Shown piece after piece: positions 43,230 through 52,888 of a stretch of 64,000 nt of DNA. Location of the stretch: assembly GCF_002893625.1 (NCBI RefSeq), contig NZ_PKMZ01000001.1, positions 62,001-126,000 on the forward strand, written 5' to 3'. The notes under the pieces were generated by a model, which saw only the letters and a program-made list of their open reading frames with translations, did no database searches and was not told the origin of the DNA. Every line of letters starts with the position of its first letter. Position 1 is the first letter of the stretch. The position numbers and the translations under genes were made by a program. The DNA is from Mangrovicella endophytica. GTDB taxonomy: Bacteria > Pseudomonadota > Alphaproteobacteria > Rhizobiales > Rhizobiaceae.

Positions 43230-44213
43230 ATGGGACATTGGAAAAGAGCCATCCTCGCAGGTGCCGCGATGCTTCTGGCGGTCGGCGCGGCCGAGGCGGC
43301 GGATGTGAAGATCGGCTTCATCGTCAAGCAGCCGGAAGAGCCGTGGTTCCAGGATGAATGGAAGTTCGCTCAGGCCGCGGCCAAGGAGAAGGGCTTCACC
43401 CTGATCGAGATCGGTGCGGAAGATGGTGAGAAGGTCCAGTCTGCGATCGACAACCTCGGTGCGCAGGGCGCTCAGGGCTTCATCATCTGCACCCCGGACG
43501 TCAAGCTCGGACCCGGCATCGTTGCCAAGGCGGCAGCGAACGACCTCAAGCTGATGACGGTGGACGACCGGCTGGTGGATAATTCCGGCCAGCCGCTGGA
43601 AGACGTGCCGCATATGGGCATCTCCGCCACCAAGATCGGCGAGGCCGTGGGCCAGGCGATCGTCGACGAGATGAAGGTCCGCGGCTGGGAGATGAGCGAG
43701 GTCGGCGCGATCAAGGTCTCGTATGACCAGTTGCCGACGGCGGTCGACCGGGTGACCGGTGCGACCTCGGTGCTGGAGAAGGCAGGCTTCCCCGCCGCCA
43801 ACATCTTCAACGCACCGCAGGCAAAGACCGACACGGAAGCCGCTTTAAACGCGGCAACGACGGTCATCAACGCGCACCCCGAGATCAAGCACTGGATTGC
43901 GGTCGGTCTCAACGACGAGGCGGTGCTCGGCGCGGTCCGTGCCACCGAAGGCGTCGGCATCCCCGCGTCCAACGTGATCGGCGTGGGGATCGGCGGCGCC
44001 GAGTCGGCGATCAACGAGTTCAAGAAGCCGGCCGAGACCGGGTTCTTCGGCACCGTGATCATCTCGCCGAAGCGCCACGGCTATGAGACCGCAGCCAATA
44101 TGTATGACTGGATCGCGGACGGGAAAGAGCCGGAGAAGCTGATCCTGACCAGCGGCCAGCTTGCCAAGCGCAGCGACTACGAGGCGGTGCGCAAGGATCT
44201 CGGCATCAACTGA
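43230..44213 (+). CDS. araF: L-arabinose/D-galactose-binding protein AraF
   Basis: A 327-residue periplasmic binding protein with signal peptide (cleavage near A-A-E-A-A-D). Identity with E. coli AraF is obvious: IGFIVKQPEEPWFQDEWKFA, IICTPDVKLGPGIVAKA, VDDRLVDNSG, KIGEAVGQ and VGLNDEAVLGAVRATEG, each with the same residues that bind the sugar in AraF. AraF accepts L-arabinose, D-galactose and D-fucose. GGGAGGAAGATC before ATG 43230 is a strong ribosome site. It is the first gene of the plus-strand transport operon. Confidence 0.93.
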   Translation: MGHWKRAILAGAAMLLAVGAAEAADVKIGFIVKQPEEPWFQDEWKFAQAAAKEKGFTLIEIGAEDGEKVQSAIDNLGAQGAQGFIICTPDVKLGPGIVAKAAANDLKLMTVDDRLVDNSGQPLEDVPHMGISATKIGEAVGQAIVDEMKVRGWEMSEVGAIKVSYDQLPTAVDRVTGATSVLEKAGFPAANIFNAPQAKTDTEAALNAATTVINAHPEIKHWIAVGLNDEAVLGAVRATEGVGIPASNVIGVGIGGAESAINEFKKPAETGFFGTVIISPKRHGYETAANMYDWIADGKEPEKLILTSGQLAKRSDYEAVRKDLGIN

Positions 44214-44223
44214 CGGCGGGCGG

Positions 44224-44247
44224 CCGGCGGCGACAATCAGCCGCCGG
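44224..44247 (+). other. Intergenic hairpin after araF
   Basis: A perfect 8-bp stem (44224-44231 with 44240-44247) closes an 8-base loop between araF and araG with no U-run; it likely stabilises the araF message. Confidence 0.55.
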
Positions 44248-44284
44248 GCCCTTCGTCCACCTGCCGACGACAAGAAGAGTCTCG

Positions 44285-45799
44285 ATGTCGTTCCTTGAAC
44301 TGTCTGGCCTGTCGAAGACTTATCCCGGCGTCACGGCACTTGCCGATATCGGCTTCTCCGTCGGCCGCGGCCGTGTTCACGGCCTGATGGGCGAGAACGG
44401 TGCCGGCAAGTCGACGCTGATCCGCATCCTGTCCGGTGATACCGTTGCCGATGCCGGCGAGATCCGCATCGACGGCGCGGTGCAACGCTACGGCTCAGCC
44501 CGCGACGCCTTCGGTGCGGGAGTCGTCGTCGTGCATCAGGAATTGCAGCTCGTCCCCGACCTCTCCGTCGCCGAAAATCTCCGCCTCGGCCGCTTCCCAG
44601 CGCGCGGCGGCATCGTCGACTTCAAGGCCCTGTTCGCCGAGGTCGGCAAGGCGCTGGACGAGATCGGCATCGCCGTCGATCCGCGGGCGAAGGTGGCGAC
44701 CCTGTCGATCGGCGAGCGCCAGATGGTCGAGATCGCCAAGGCGGTGATGATCGACGCACGTGTCATCGCGCTGGACGAACCAACATCGTCCCTCTCGTCA
44801 CGCGAAAGCGAGATCCTGTTCAGGCTGATCGGCCGGCTGCGGGATGCCGGCAAGGTCATCCTCTACGTATCGCATCGTCTGGAAGAGATTTTCCGCCTTT
44901 GCGATGGCTGTACCGTGCTGCGAGACGGCAAGCTTGCGGCCCATCACGAGACGATGGAGGGCGTGACGCGCGAGCGTATCGTCGCCGAGATGGTGGGGCG
45001 CGAGATCGCCGACATCTGGACTTGGCGGCCGCGGACGGCCGGCGCGACGCGGCTCTCGGTCGACGGACTGCAAGGCTCGCGCGTGCCGCAGCCGCAGAGC
45101 TTTACGGCACAAGCAGGCGAAATCCTCGGCTTCTTCGGCCTCGTCGGCGCGGGGCGAAGCGAGCTGATGCGGCTCGTTTTCGGCGCGGACCCTGCCAGCG
45201 GCGGCGCTGTGCGCATCGACGGGCAACCGCTCGAAGAGCTCAGCCCGCGGCAGGCGATCCGGGACGGCCTCGTCCTCTGCCCCGAAGATCGTAAGGCGGA
45301 CGGGATCATCCAGGGCCGCTCCGTCGGCGACAACATCGCGATTGCCGCGCGGCGCCATCATTCCCCCTTCGGCATCCTTCAGCCACGGCGGGAGGCCACG
45401 ACGGCGGACCGGTTCATCGAGACGCTGCGAATCCGCACGCCGTCACGCCGCCAGGACATCGTCAACCTGTCCGGTGGGAACCAGCAAAAGGTCATCCTGG
45501 CCCGCTGGCTGGCCGAGCCGGACGTGAAGGTGCTGATCGTCGACGAGCCGACGCGCGGCATCGACGTCGGCGCCAAGGCCGAGATCTACGAAATCCTCTA
45601 CGCTCTCGCGGAGAAAGGTCTCGCGATTGTCGTCGTATCCAGCGAGCTGCCGGAGATCATGGGCATCTGCGACCGCATTCTGGTGATGTGCGAGCGTCGC
45701 ATCGTCGCCGAGTTCGACCGCCCGTCCTTCTCCGAGGCTGCGCTGCTCGCCGCCGCCCTGCCTGATAGCGAGGCGCCGCTGACATCAATGGTATCCTGA
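44285..45799 (+). CDS. araG: Arabinose ABC transporter ATPase AraG
   Basis: 504 residues, two ATPase domains. First: Walker A GENGAGKSTLIRILSG, signature LSIGERQMVEIAKAV, Walker B VIALDEPTSSLSSRES. Second: degenerate Walker A (GLVGAGRSELMRLVFG), signature NLSGGNQQKVILARWL and DEPTRGIDVGAKAEI. The length equals E. coli AraG (504). It lies 71 bases after araF and 3 bases before araH. Confidence 0.93.
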   Translation: MSFLELSGLSKTYPGVTALADIGFSVGRGRVHGLMGENGAGKSTLIRILSGDTVADAGEIRIDGAVQRYGSARDAFGAGVVVVHQELQLVPDLSVAENLRLGRFPARGGIVDFKALFAEVGKALDEIGIAVDPRAKVATLSIGERQMVEIAKAVMIDARVIALDEPTSSLSSRESEILFRLIGRLRDAGKVILYVSHRLEEIFRLCDGCTVLRDGKLAAHHETMEGVTRERIVAEMVGREIADIWTWRPRTAGATRLSVDGLQGSRVPQPQSFTAQAGEILGFFGLVGAGRSELMRLVFGADPASGGAVRIDGQPLEELSPRQAIRDGLVLCPEDRKADGIIQGRSVGDNIAIAARRHHSPFGILQPRREATTADRFIETLRIRTPSRRQDIVNLSGGNQQKVILARWLAEPDVKVLIVDEPTRGIDVGAKAEIYEILYALAEKGLAIVVVSSELPEIMGICDRILVMCERRIVAEFDRPSFSEAALLAAALPDSEAPLTSMVS

Positions 45800-45802
45800 T
45801 CG

Positions 45803-46753
45803 ATGACTGCAACCGTGAAACGCCTGCTTCTCGGCGAGCAGGGCCTCCTGATCCTCTTCGTGCTCGCCTTTGCCGTCGTGTCGGCCACGGTGCCGAACTT
45901 CCTGACCGAGCGGAACATGCTCGGCCTTCTGCAGTCGGTGGTCACGATCGGCATCGTTTCCTGCACGATGATGCTGTGTCTGGCATCGCGTGACTTCGAC
46001 CTTTCCGTCGGCTCCATCGTCGCCTTCGCGGGCATGGTGGCGGTGATGGTGTCGAATAGCTCGGGCTCGATCCCGCTCGGCATCGGCGCGGCGCTGGCGG
46101 CCGGAGCTGCCGTCGGATTTGTCAACGGCGTCGTCATTGCGCGGCTTCACATCAATGCGCTGATCACCACGCTCGCCACGATGCAGATCGTCCGCGGCCT
46201 GGCCCTCATCGCCTCCGATGGGCGTGCCGTCGGCATCAATGATCCCGGCTTCTATGCGCTTTCACTGAGCCGCTTCCTCGGGATTCCTGCCCCGGTCTGG
46301 ATCATGGCATTGCTATTCGCCCTTTTCGCCTTCGTGCTGAACCGGACGGTGTTCGGGCGCAACACGCTGGCGATCGGCGGCAATCCGGAGGCGTCACGCC
46401 TGTCCGGCGTCGACGTCGACTGGGGCCGAATCTGGATCTTCGCGCTTCAGGGCCTTGTCTGCGCCATCGCCGGCATCCTGCTCGCCTCGCGCATCACTTC
46501 CGGTCAGCCCAATGCAGCCACCGGGCTGGAACTCTCGGTCATTTCGGCCTGCGTTCTCGGCGGCGTTTCCCTGGCCGGCGGCCGAGCTACGATGAGCGGC
46601 GTGATCGTCGGCGTCCTGATCCTCGGCATCGCCGAAAACGTCATGAATCTCCTGAACATCCAGGCCTTCTACCAGTACGTCGTGCGGGGCCTCATCCTGC
46701 TGGCGGCAGTCCTGCTCGACACCGTGCGCTCGCGTGCAAGCGGCCGGCGCTAG
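45803..46753 (+). CDS. araH: Arabinose ABC transporter permease AraH
   Basis: A 316-residue inner-membrane permease. It follows E. coli AraH closely: CLASRDFDLSVGSIVAFAGM, INALITTLATMQIVRGLA, FGRNTLAIGGNPEASRLSGV and ISACVLGGVSLAGG. About 9-10 helices. With AraF and AraG it forms a complete importer for L-arabinose, D-galactose or D-fucose. Confidence 0.94.
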   Translation: MTATVKRLLLGEQGLLILFVLAFAVVSATVPNFLTERNMLGLLQSVVTIGIVSCTMMLCLASRDFDLSVGSIVAFAGMVAVMVSNSSGSIPLGIGAALAAGAAVGFVNGVVIARLHINALITTLATMQIVRGLALIASDGRAVGINDPGFYALSLSRFLGIPAPVWIMALLFALFAFVLNRTVFGRNTLAIGGNPEASRLSGVDVDWGRIWIFALQGLVCAIAGILLASRITSGQPNAATGLELSVISACVLGGVSLAGGRATMSGVIVGVLILGIAENVMNLLNIQAFYQYVVRGLILLAAVLLDTVRSRASGRR

Positions 46754-46845
46754 CGATGACGCACCGCTCGTTCGCCAATGCCTGCTCTCGCCGTCCCAAT
46801 TTCGGAACGATCGGCCAACCCCTGTCACTCACCTTGGAGGAGAAG

Positions 46846-47826
46846 ATGAAGACACTCGGAACATCGCTGCTGGCACTCTGCAGCACATTTCTTGTCGGCA
46901 GTGCCCTGCCGGCAGCCGCCCAGCAGACCGACCTCAAGGTCGGCGCCATCTATATGGACGCCCAAGGCTTCTATGCCGGCGTGCGCAAGGGCATTCAGAC
47001 GGGCGCCACCGAGGCCGGCCGCAAGCTCGAGATCATCGAGACCAACGCGCAGGGCGACGTCTCCAAGGAATCCTCCTTCATCGATTCGCTGATCTCGTCC
47101 GGCGTGCAGGCGATTATCGTCTCGCCTGTTTCCGCCGACGGCTCTTATCGCGCCATCCGCCGTGCGCACGACGCCGGGATCCCGGTGGTCTGCTACAACA
47201 CCTGCCTCAACGACGAGGACATGAAGGCGTATGTCTCCGCTTATGCGGTGGGCGACCCTTACCAGTTCGGCCATAAGCTCGGCGAAGCCGCCGCGGATTA
47301 CTTCACCAAGGCCGGTATTGCCGAGCCCAAGATCGCCGTCCTCAACTGCGAGTTCGTCGAGGTCTGCGTGACGCGTCGCAAGGGCTTCGAGGAAGCGTTG
47401 AAGGCCAAGGTGCCAGGCGCGAGCATCGTCGCCAACCAGGAGGGCGCGGTCCTCGACAAGGCGGTTTCCGTCGCCAACACCATCCTGTCCTCCAATCCTG
47501 ACATCGACGCGTTCTTCGGCGAGGCAGGCGGAGCGACGCTCGGTGCCGCACGCGCCGTGCGCAGCCAGAACCGTGTCGGCAAGACCGTCGTATTCGGCGG
47601 CGACATGACTACCGAGATCGCGCAGGAGCTGGAAAAGGGCGACGTCATCAAGGCCGTCGTCGACATCTCCGGCCAGGGCCTCGGCAAGCTGGCTCTCGAC
47701 CAGGCCGTGAAGTCGATCAACGGCAATGCGCCCGCAGAGATCAAGGTCGCCTACGATATCGACCTCTATGCGTCCAGCGAAGACGGCAAGGGCTGGCTCG
47801 AGGCTCATTCCGACGGCATCCCGTGA
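46846..47826 (+). CDS. Periplasmic sugar-binding protein of a second ABC importer
   Basis: A 326-residue RbsB-like binding protein: signal peptide cleaved near LPAAAQQ, then GAIYMDAQGFYAGVRKGIQ, GVQAIIVSPVSADGSYRAI and a terminal hinge. Two Cys pairs stand out (CYNTC and NCEFVEVC), unusual for this family and possibly a disulfide. The ligand is unknown, different from AraF by sequence. GGAGGAG before ATG 46846 fixes the start. It lies 92 bases after araH, so a read-through or own promoter is possible. Confidence 0.9.
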   Translation: MKTLGTSLLALCSTFLVGSALPAAAQQTDLKVGAIYMDAQGFYAGVRKGIQTGATEAGRKLEIIETNAQGDVSKESSFIDSLISSGVQAIIVSPVSADGSYRAIRRAHDAGIPVVCYNTCLNDEDMKAYVSAYAVGDPYQFGHKLGEAAADYFTKAGIAEPKIAVLNCEFVEVCVTRRKGFEEALKAKVPGASIVANQEGAVLDKAVSVANTILSSNPDIDAFFGEAGGATLGAARAVRSQNRVGKTVVFGGDMTTEIAQELEKGDVIKAVVDISGQGLGKLALDQAVKSINGNAPAEIKVAYDIDLYASSEDGKGWLEAHSDGIP

Positions 47827-49328
47827 GCTCTCACGCCATGCCGATTGCCTCGCTGCGTAACTGTACCAAGCGCTATCCCGGCGTCGTGGCCCTTTCGGGG
47901 GCGAGCTTCGCCGTGGAGGCCGGCGAGGTCCGTGCGCTGCTCGGCAAGAACGGCGCGGGCAAGTCGACGCTGATCCGCATGCTCACCGGCGCCGAGGCGC
48001 CGGACGAGGGCGAGGTCCTGATCAATGGCGAGCCGCTCATGCAGAGCGGCTCCCTGCGGGCGGCGGAGAGCTTCGGCAGAGGCGTGCGCGTCGTCTACCA
48101 GGAGCTCAGCCTCGTGCCCGGCATGTCGATCGCCGAGAACCTCTTTCTCGGCCGCTGGCCCACCGGCGGCGGCGTGATCCGCTCCAAGGAGATGGAGGCG
48201 CAGACGCGGCGCGCTCTGGGGCTGCTGGGCCTCGACCTGGCTCCCTCGCGGCTGGTGGAGACACTCAGTTCCGCCGAGCGCCAGCTCGTCGAGATCGCCC
48301 GCGTCCTGCTGGGCGAGCCCAAGCTGGTGATCCTCGACGAACCGACGAGTTCGCTGGCCGCCGCGGAAGCGGACAAGGTGATCGAGGCTGTTCAGCGCAT
48401 CGCCGAACGCGGCATCGGCGTGGTCTATGTCAGCCACCGTATGGACGAGATCCGCCGCATCGCGCGCTCGGCGACGATCGTGCGCGACGGGCGGATCATC
48501 GACACCGTGGATGTCGGCAGCGCCGACACGCGCGAAATCGTGCGGCTGATGCTCGGCACCGAGGCGGAAAATGCTGCCTCGCCAGTTTCAGTGGCTCGCG
48601 AGCGGACCGTCCTCGGCGTCGAGGGCCTGGCGCTCTCGCCCAAGCTGGAGAACGTGTCCTTCGATCTCCGCGAGGGCGAGGTGCTCGGCATCGCTGGCCT
48701 GCTCGGCTCGGGGCGCACCGAACTTCTGCAGGCGATCATGGGCATCCGGCACCCGGAGGCCGGCGTCATCCGCGTCGACGGCGTCGAGGTGGGACGGCCC
48801 GACTTCCGCGCGATGGTGCACAGGGGTTTCGGCTACACGCCGGAAAACCGCAAGGACGATGGCATTATCCCGCTGCTCGGGGTGGATGAGAACGCCGTCG
48901 CCAGCGATTTCGGCAAGGTCGAGAGTGCAGGCATCCTTTCTGCGCCGAAGATTCGCGCGGCGGCCGAGGCCGTGATCCAGCGCCTCCACGTCAAGACGCC
49001 CCGCTCCGACACGCCAATCGGCACCCTGTCCGGCGGCAATCAGCAGAAGGTGGTGATCGGCCGCTGGGTTCATGCCGACAGCCGGATCCTCCTTCTCGAC
49101 GAGCCGACCCGCGGCGTCGACGTCGAGGCCAAGGCCCAGATCTACGCCATCATCCGCCAACTCGCGGCCGAAGGGCGAAGCATCATCTTCGTGTCGAGCG
49201 AAGTCGAGGAGCTGCCGCTGGTCTGCGACCGTGTGGCCGTTCTCCGCGACGGCCGACTCCGTGAGGAATTCCATACACCGAACATCGATCAGGACGCGCT
49301 GATGGCCGCCTGCATCGACGCCCATTGA
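47823..49328 (+). CDS. ATPase of the second sugar ABC importer
   Basis: 501 residues, two domains. Walker A GKNGAGKSTLIRMLTG, signature LSSAERQLVEIARVL, Walker B LVILDEPTSSLAAAEA; the second domain has GLLGSGRTELLQAIMG, TLSGGNQQKVVIGRWV and DEPTRGVDVEAKAQI. GTG 47823 overlaps the binding-protein stop (GTGA), giving coupling; ATG 47838 is an alternative. A Lys in GKNGAGKS replaces the usual Glu. Confidence 0.93.
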   Translation: MSSHAMPIASLRNCTKRYPGVVALSGASFAVEAGEVRALLGKNGAGKSTLIRMLTGAEAPDEGEVLINGEPLMQSGSLRAAESFGRGVRVVYQELSLVPGMSIAENLFLGRWPTGGGVIRSKEMEAQTRRALGLLGLDLAPSRLVETLSSAERQLVEIARVLLGEPKLVILDEPTSSLAAAEADKVIEAVQRIAERGIGVVYVSHRMDEIRRIARSATIVRDGRIIDTVDVGSADTREIVRLMLGTEAENAASPVSVARERTVLGVEGLALSPKLENVSFDLREGEVLGIAGLLGSGRTELLQAIMGIRHPEAGVIRVDGVEVGRPDFRAMVHRGFGYTPENRKDDGIIPLLGVDENAVASDFGKVESAGILSAPKIRAAAEAVIQRLHVKTPRSDTPIGTLSGGNQQKVVIGRWVHADSRILLLDEPTRGVDVEAKAQIYAIIRQLAAEGRSIIFVSSEVEELPLVCDRVAVLRDGRLREEFHTPNIDQDALMAACIDAH

Positions 49329-49339
49329 GAGTACACACC

Positions 49340-50326
49340 ATGCCCGTTGAAACTGGCGGAGTCGCCGCACCGGCAGCGAGCCGCAGCCGCCGCTTCTCCC
49401 AGCACATGAACGAGCTGAGCCTCTTTGCCGCGATCGTCGTGCTCTATGTCGTGTTCGGCTCGATGGCGGACGGCTTCCTGTCGTTCAACAACCAGATCAA
49501 CATCCTGCGCGACGCGGCCACCATCGGCATTGCCGCCTGGGCGGCGACGCTGATCATCATCGCCGGGGAGATCGACGTCAGCGTCGGGCCAATGGTCGCC
49601 TTCATCTCGGTCGCCCTCGCCTACATGCTGCAGGGCGGCATTCCGACGCCGCTCGCCTTCGTCGCCGCGATCCTCGTCGGGGCGGCGCTCGGCTCCATCG
49701 CTGGCGTCCTGCGCGCCTATTTCGACGTGCCGTCCTTCGTCGCGACGCTCGGTCTGTGGAGCGCCCTGCGCGGCACGGCGCTGTTCGTCACCGACGCGCT
49801 GCCGGTGTCGATCGGCCGCAACGATATCGTCGACGCGCTGGACCGCTCCGTGTTTGGCATTCCACCGGCTGCAATCGTGATGCTGGTGCTCTTTGCGATC
49901 TTCGCCTTCGTGAGCCGCAAGACAGCGTTTGGCCGCTCGGTGTTCGCCATCGGCGGCAATGCCCAGGCCGCCTATCTCAGCGGCATTCCAGTGGCGCGGA
50001 TCCGCGTCGCCCTGTTCGCAATTGGGGGCGCCATGGCGGCGGTGAGCGGCATTCTGCTTCTGTCCCGGCTCGGATCGGGCAATGCGACGGCAGCTTCCGG
50101 CCTGGAGTTCGATGTCATTGCCGCCGTTGTGGTCGGCGGCACAGCCCTGTCCGGCGGTCGCGGCTCGATGCTCGGCACGCTGCTCGGTGTCCTCGTCATC
50201 ACCCTCATCGGTAACGGTCTGGTGCTGCTCGGAATCAACCCGTTCTTCCAGCAGGTGGTGCGCGGCGTCATCATCGTGGTGGCGGTGCTGGCAAATATCC
50301 AGGCGATCAAGCGGAGCCGGGCCTGA
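49340..50326 (+). CDS. Permease of the second sugar ABC importer
   Basis: A 328-residue RbsC-type permease with about ten helices and the family block GEIDVSVGPMVAFISVALAY, FGRSVFAIGGNAQAAYLSGI and GGTALSGGRGSMLGTLLGVL. ATG 49340 is taken over the in-frame TTG 49325. It completes the second importer, 11 bases after the ATPase stop. The aldose epimerase gene starts 1 base after its stop codon. Confidence 0.92.
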   Translation: MPVETGGVAAPAASRSRRFSQHMNELSLFAAIVVLYVVFGSMADGFLSFNNQINILRDAATIGIAAWAATLIIIAGEIDVSVGPMVAFISVALAYMLQGGIPTPLAFVAAILVGAALGSIAGVLRAYFDVPSFVATLGLWSALRGTALFVTDALPVSIGRNDIVDALDRSVFGIPPAAIVMLVLFAIFAFVSRKTAFGRSVFAIGGNAQAAYLSGIPVARIRVALFAIGGAMAAVSGILLLSRLGSGNATAASGLEFDVIAAVVVGGTALSGGRGSMLGTLLGVLVITLIGNGLVLLGINPFFQQVVRGVIIVVAVLANIQAIKRSRA

Positions 50327-50327
50327 C

Positions 50328-51206
50328 ATGACGTTGATCAGCCTTGCCGGCGACGGCTTCGAAGCGCGCGTTTCCACAGAAGGGGGCATTCTGACACGCC
50401 TGCGCTGGAGCGGCGTGCCGCTCCTGCGCGACACGCCGGACGATGCCGATGCGCTGCACGCCGCCTGCTATCCTCTCGTTCCTTTCGGCAATCGGGTGCG
50501 CGGCAACCGCTTCAGCTTCAAGGGCGCCGAGTACCGCTTCGAGGCCAACACCGCCTGGGATCCGCACTATCTGCATGGCGAGGGTTGGCTCGGCGCCTGG
50601 ACGGTCGAAAACGCCGATGCGAAGTCGGCCGAGCTTGTCTTTCGCCATGCCGGCTCGAACGGTACCCCCTACCGCTACGAGGCTCGCCAGACCTTTGCCG
50701 TCAGTGATGACGGCTTCGAGATGCAGCTTGCCGTCACCAACCGTGGAGAGCAGCCGCTGCCTTTCGGGATCGGCTTTCATCCTCACTTCCCGCTCACGCA
50801 GGAAACGACCCTTTTGGCAGAGGCCGAGAGGTTCTGGACCGAGGCCGAGGGCTGGCTGCCGGGCGAACGGGCGCAGACGCCGGAGGACCTGGATTTCAGG
50901 ACGAAGCGGCGCCTGCCGGAACGCTGGGTGAACAACGGCTTCGAAAACTGGAGCGGCCACGCCGAGATCGAATGGCCGGAACGCGGGACAGGACTGGTCA
51001 TCGAAGCCGGACCGCGTCTGCGCCATGCCTTCCTGTTCGTGTCCGACACCGATTTCGATCCGTCCTATCGGCGCGACTACTTCTGTTTCGAGCCGATGAG
51101 CCACCTGGCCGACGGCCACAACATGGACGATCTCGGCGGCCTCACCGTTCTCGCCCCAGGAGAAACAATCGCCGACTTCATGCGGCTTCGGCCGTCGCAT
51201 CTCTGA
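50328..51206 (+). CDS. Aldose 1-epimerase (GalM-like)
   Basis: 292 residues of the galactose-mutarotase fold. Conserved YPLVPFGNRVRGNRFSFKG carries the N-R pair, LHGEGWLGAW the first His, FGIGFHPHFPL the catalytic His block, and CFEPMSHLADGHN the catalytic Glu region. It interconverts alpha and beta anomers of imported aldoses before oxidation. Start and preceding permease stop are one base apart. This gene argues that the imported substrate is a free aldose. Confidence 0.9.
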   Translation: MTLISLAGDGFEARVSTEGGILTRLRWSGVPLLRDTPDDADALHAACYPLVPFGNRVRGNRFSFKGAEYRFEANTAWDPHYLHGEGWLGAWTVENADAKSAELVFRHAGSNGTPYRYEARQTFAVSDDGFEMQLAVTNRGEQPLPFGIGFHPHFPLTQETTLLAEAERFWTEAEGWLPGERAQTPEDLDFRTKRRLPERWVNNGFENWSGHAEIEWPERGTGLVIEAGPRLRHAFLFVSDTDFDPSYRRDYFCFEPMSHLADGHNMDDLGGLTVLAPGETIADFMRLRPSHL

Positions 51207-51244
51207 CGACAGATCTTCAAGCGGCGCAGCGCTGTGGAGCAAGC

Positions 51245-52888
51245 ATGCCGAACGATACCACATTGGACTACATCATCGTCGGCGGGGGCAGCTCCGCCTG
51301 CGTCGTCGCAGCCAAGCTGGTGCGCGAGGGTCGCGCCCGCGTGCTGCTTCTGGAGCGGGGGCCGCGGCAGGCCAACCCGATCATGAGCATTCCCGCCGGC
51401 TACATGAAGTTCCTGGCGAAGGACACCTACCTCGCCATGCATAAGACCGAGCCGCAGCCGCAGCTCGACGGACGCGGGCCTGTGGTGCCGCAAGGCAAGG
51501 TGCTCGGCGGCGGCGGCACCGTCAACGCGATGGTCTATATGCGCGGCCAGGCGGCCGACTTCGACCGCTGGAACACAGCCGTGACGCCTCCCGGGGCTCA
51601 AGGTGACCGGTCCTGGTCCTATGAGGACATGCTGTCCTACTTCAAGGCGCAGGAGGACAACGACCATCTTGCCGGCGAGTATCACGGGGTCGGCGGACCA
51701 CTGAAGGTCTCGCATCTCGGCCATACGAGCCCGATGACCAGGGCCTATGTGAAGACGATGCAGGGTCTCGGGATGCCCTACAACCCGGACTTCAACGGTG
51801 CCTCGCAGTTCGGCGTCGGCTTCATGCAGCATACGATCGACTGGGCGACGCGCCGCCGCTCCGCAGCGGTCGACGCCTTTCTGAAGCCGGTCATGGACGA
51901 CCCGCTCCTGACGGTCGAAACGGAAGCGACCGTCACCGGCCTGCGCATGGAAGGTGTGCGCGTCGTCGGCGTCGATTACCTCGCAGGCGGTAGCCGCAAG
52001 TCAGCGACCGCTGGTGTGGAAGTGCTGCTTGCAGCCGGTGCCTATCAGACGCCGAAGCTCCTGATGCTCGCCGGCATCGGCCCGGAGACCGAGCTCGGCC
52101 GGCATGGCATAGACCTGCGCGTCTCGCTGCCGGGCGTCGGCGCCAACCTCCAGGACCATTACGAGGTGCCGGTCGTCGCCACTACGAAGGGCGCCTTCGG
52201 CTATTACGGCCAGGATCGCGGCCTGCCGATGCTGCTGGCAGGCCTGCAATATCTTCTGTTCCGGAGCGGCCCCGCCTCGACGACGGGGGTCGAAACCTGC
52301 GCCTTCCTCGACCCGGAGAACGGTGATCGCAATGCGCCGACCATCCAGATGTTCTGCGTGCCGACCGTCTATCTCGACCGCGACGTTCTGGGCACGGACC
52401 CTGGCCACGGCGTGACCATCAACTCGTTGCTGCTGCGGCCGAAGGCGCGCGGCCGCGTCACGCTGCGCTCCGCCGATCCTCTGGCCGATCCCGTCGTCGA
52501 CACGGGCATCTTCGGCCATCCCGACGATCTGAAGACCACGATGGCGGGCTTCCGCTTTGCGCGCGGCGTCCTGGCTGCCTCGCCGATGAAGGAGCTGATC
52601 GACCGTGAGATCTTCCCCGGTCCGGACGTCGTGAGCGACGAGGATCTGGCGCGCCACTGCCGGCGAACCGTGAAGACCGGCTACCACCCCGTCGGTACGT
52701 GCCGCATGGGCCACGATGCGGACGAGGATGCCGTTCTGACGGCGGATCTGCGCGTGCGCGGCACGTCGGGCCTTCGGGTCATCGATGCTTCGCTGATGCC
52801 CAACATCGTCAGCGGCAACACCAATGCCGCCGTCATGGCCGCCGCCGCCAAAGCCGCCGACCTCATCCTTACGCAGTCAGTCTCATGA
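51245..52888 (+). CDS. GMC-family FAD-dependent oxidoreductase (1)
   Basis: 547 residues. The FAD-binding [18 protein letters not shown] starts the protein; signature 1 is [18 protein letters not shown], signature 2 [16 protein letters not shown], and the active-site His lies in HPVGTCRMG with Asn in NTNAAVM. GMC enzymes oxidise alcohols, choline or sugars; a sugar-1- or sugar-3-oxidation is suggested by the company (epimerase, DgoD) but not shown. GGAG lies 6 bases before ATG 51245. Its stop overlaps the dgoD start. Confidence 0.9.
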   Translation: MPNDTTLDYIIVGGGSSACVVAAKLVREGRARVLLLERGPRQANPIMSIPAGYMKFLAKDTYLAMHKTEPQPQLDGRGPVVPQGKVLGGGGTVNAMVYMRGQAADFDRWNTAVTPPGAQGDRSWSYEDMLSYFKAQEDNDHLAGEYHGVGGPLKVSHLGHTSPMTRAYVKTMQGLGMPYNPDFNGASQFGVGFMQHTIDWATRRRSAAVDAFLKPVMDDPLLTVETEATVTGLRMEGVRVVGVDYLAGGSRKSATAGVEVLLAAGAYQTPKLLMLAGIGPETELGRHGIDLRVSLPGVGANLQDHYEVPVVATTKGAFGYYGQDRGLPMLLAGLQYLLFRSGPASTTGVETCAFLDPENGDRNAPTIQMFCVPTVYLDRDVLGTDPGHGVTINSLLLRPKARGRVTLRSADPLADPVVDTGIFGHPDDLKTTMAGFRFARGVLAASPMKELIDREIFPGPDVVSDEDLARHCRRTVKTGYHPVGTCRMGHDADEDAVLTADLRVRGTSGLRVIDASLMPNIVSGNTNAAVMAAAAKAADLILTQSVS

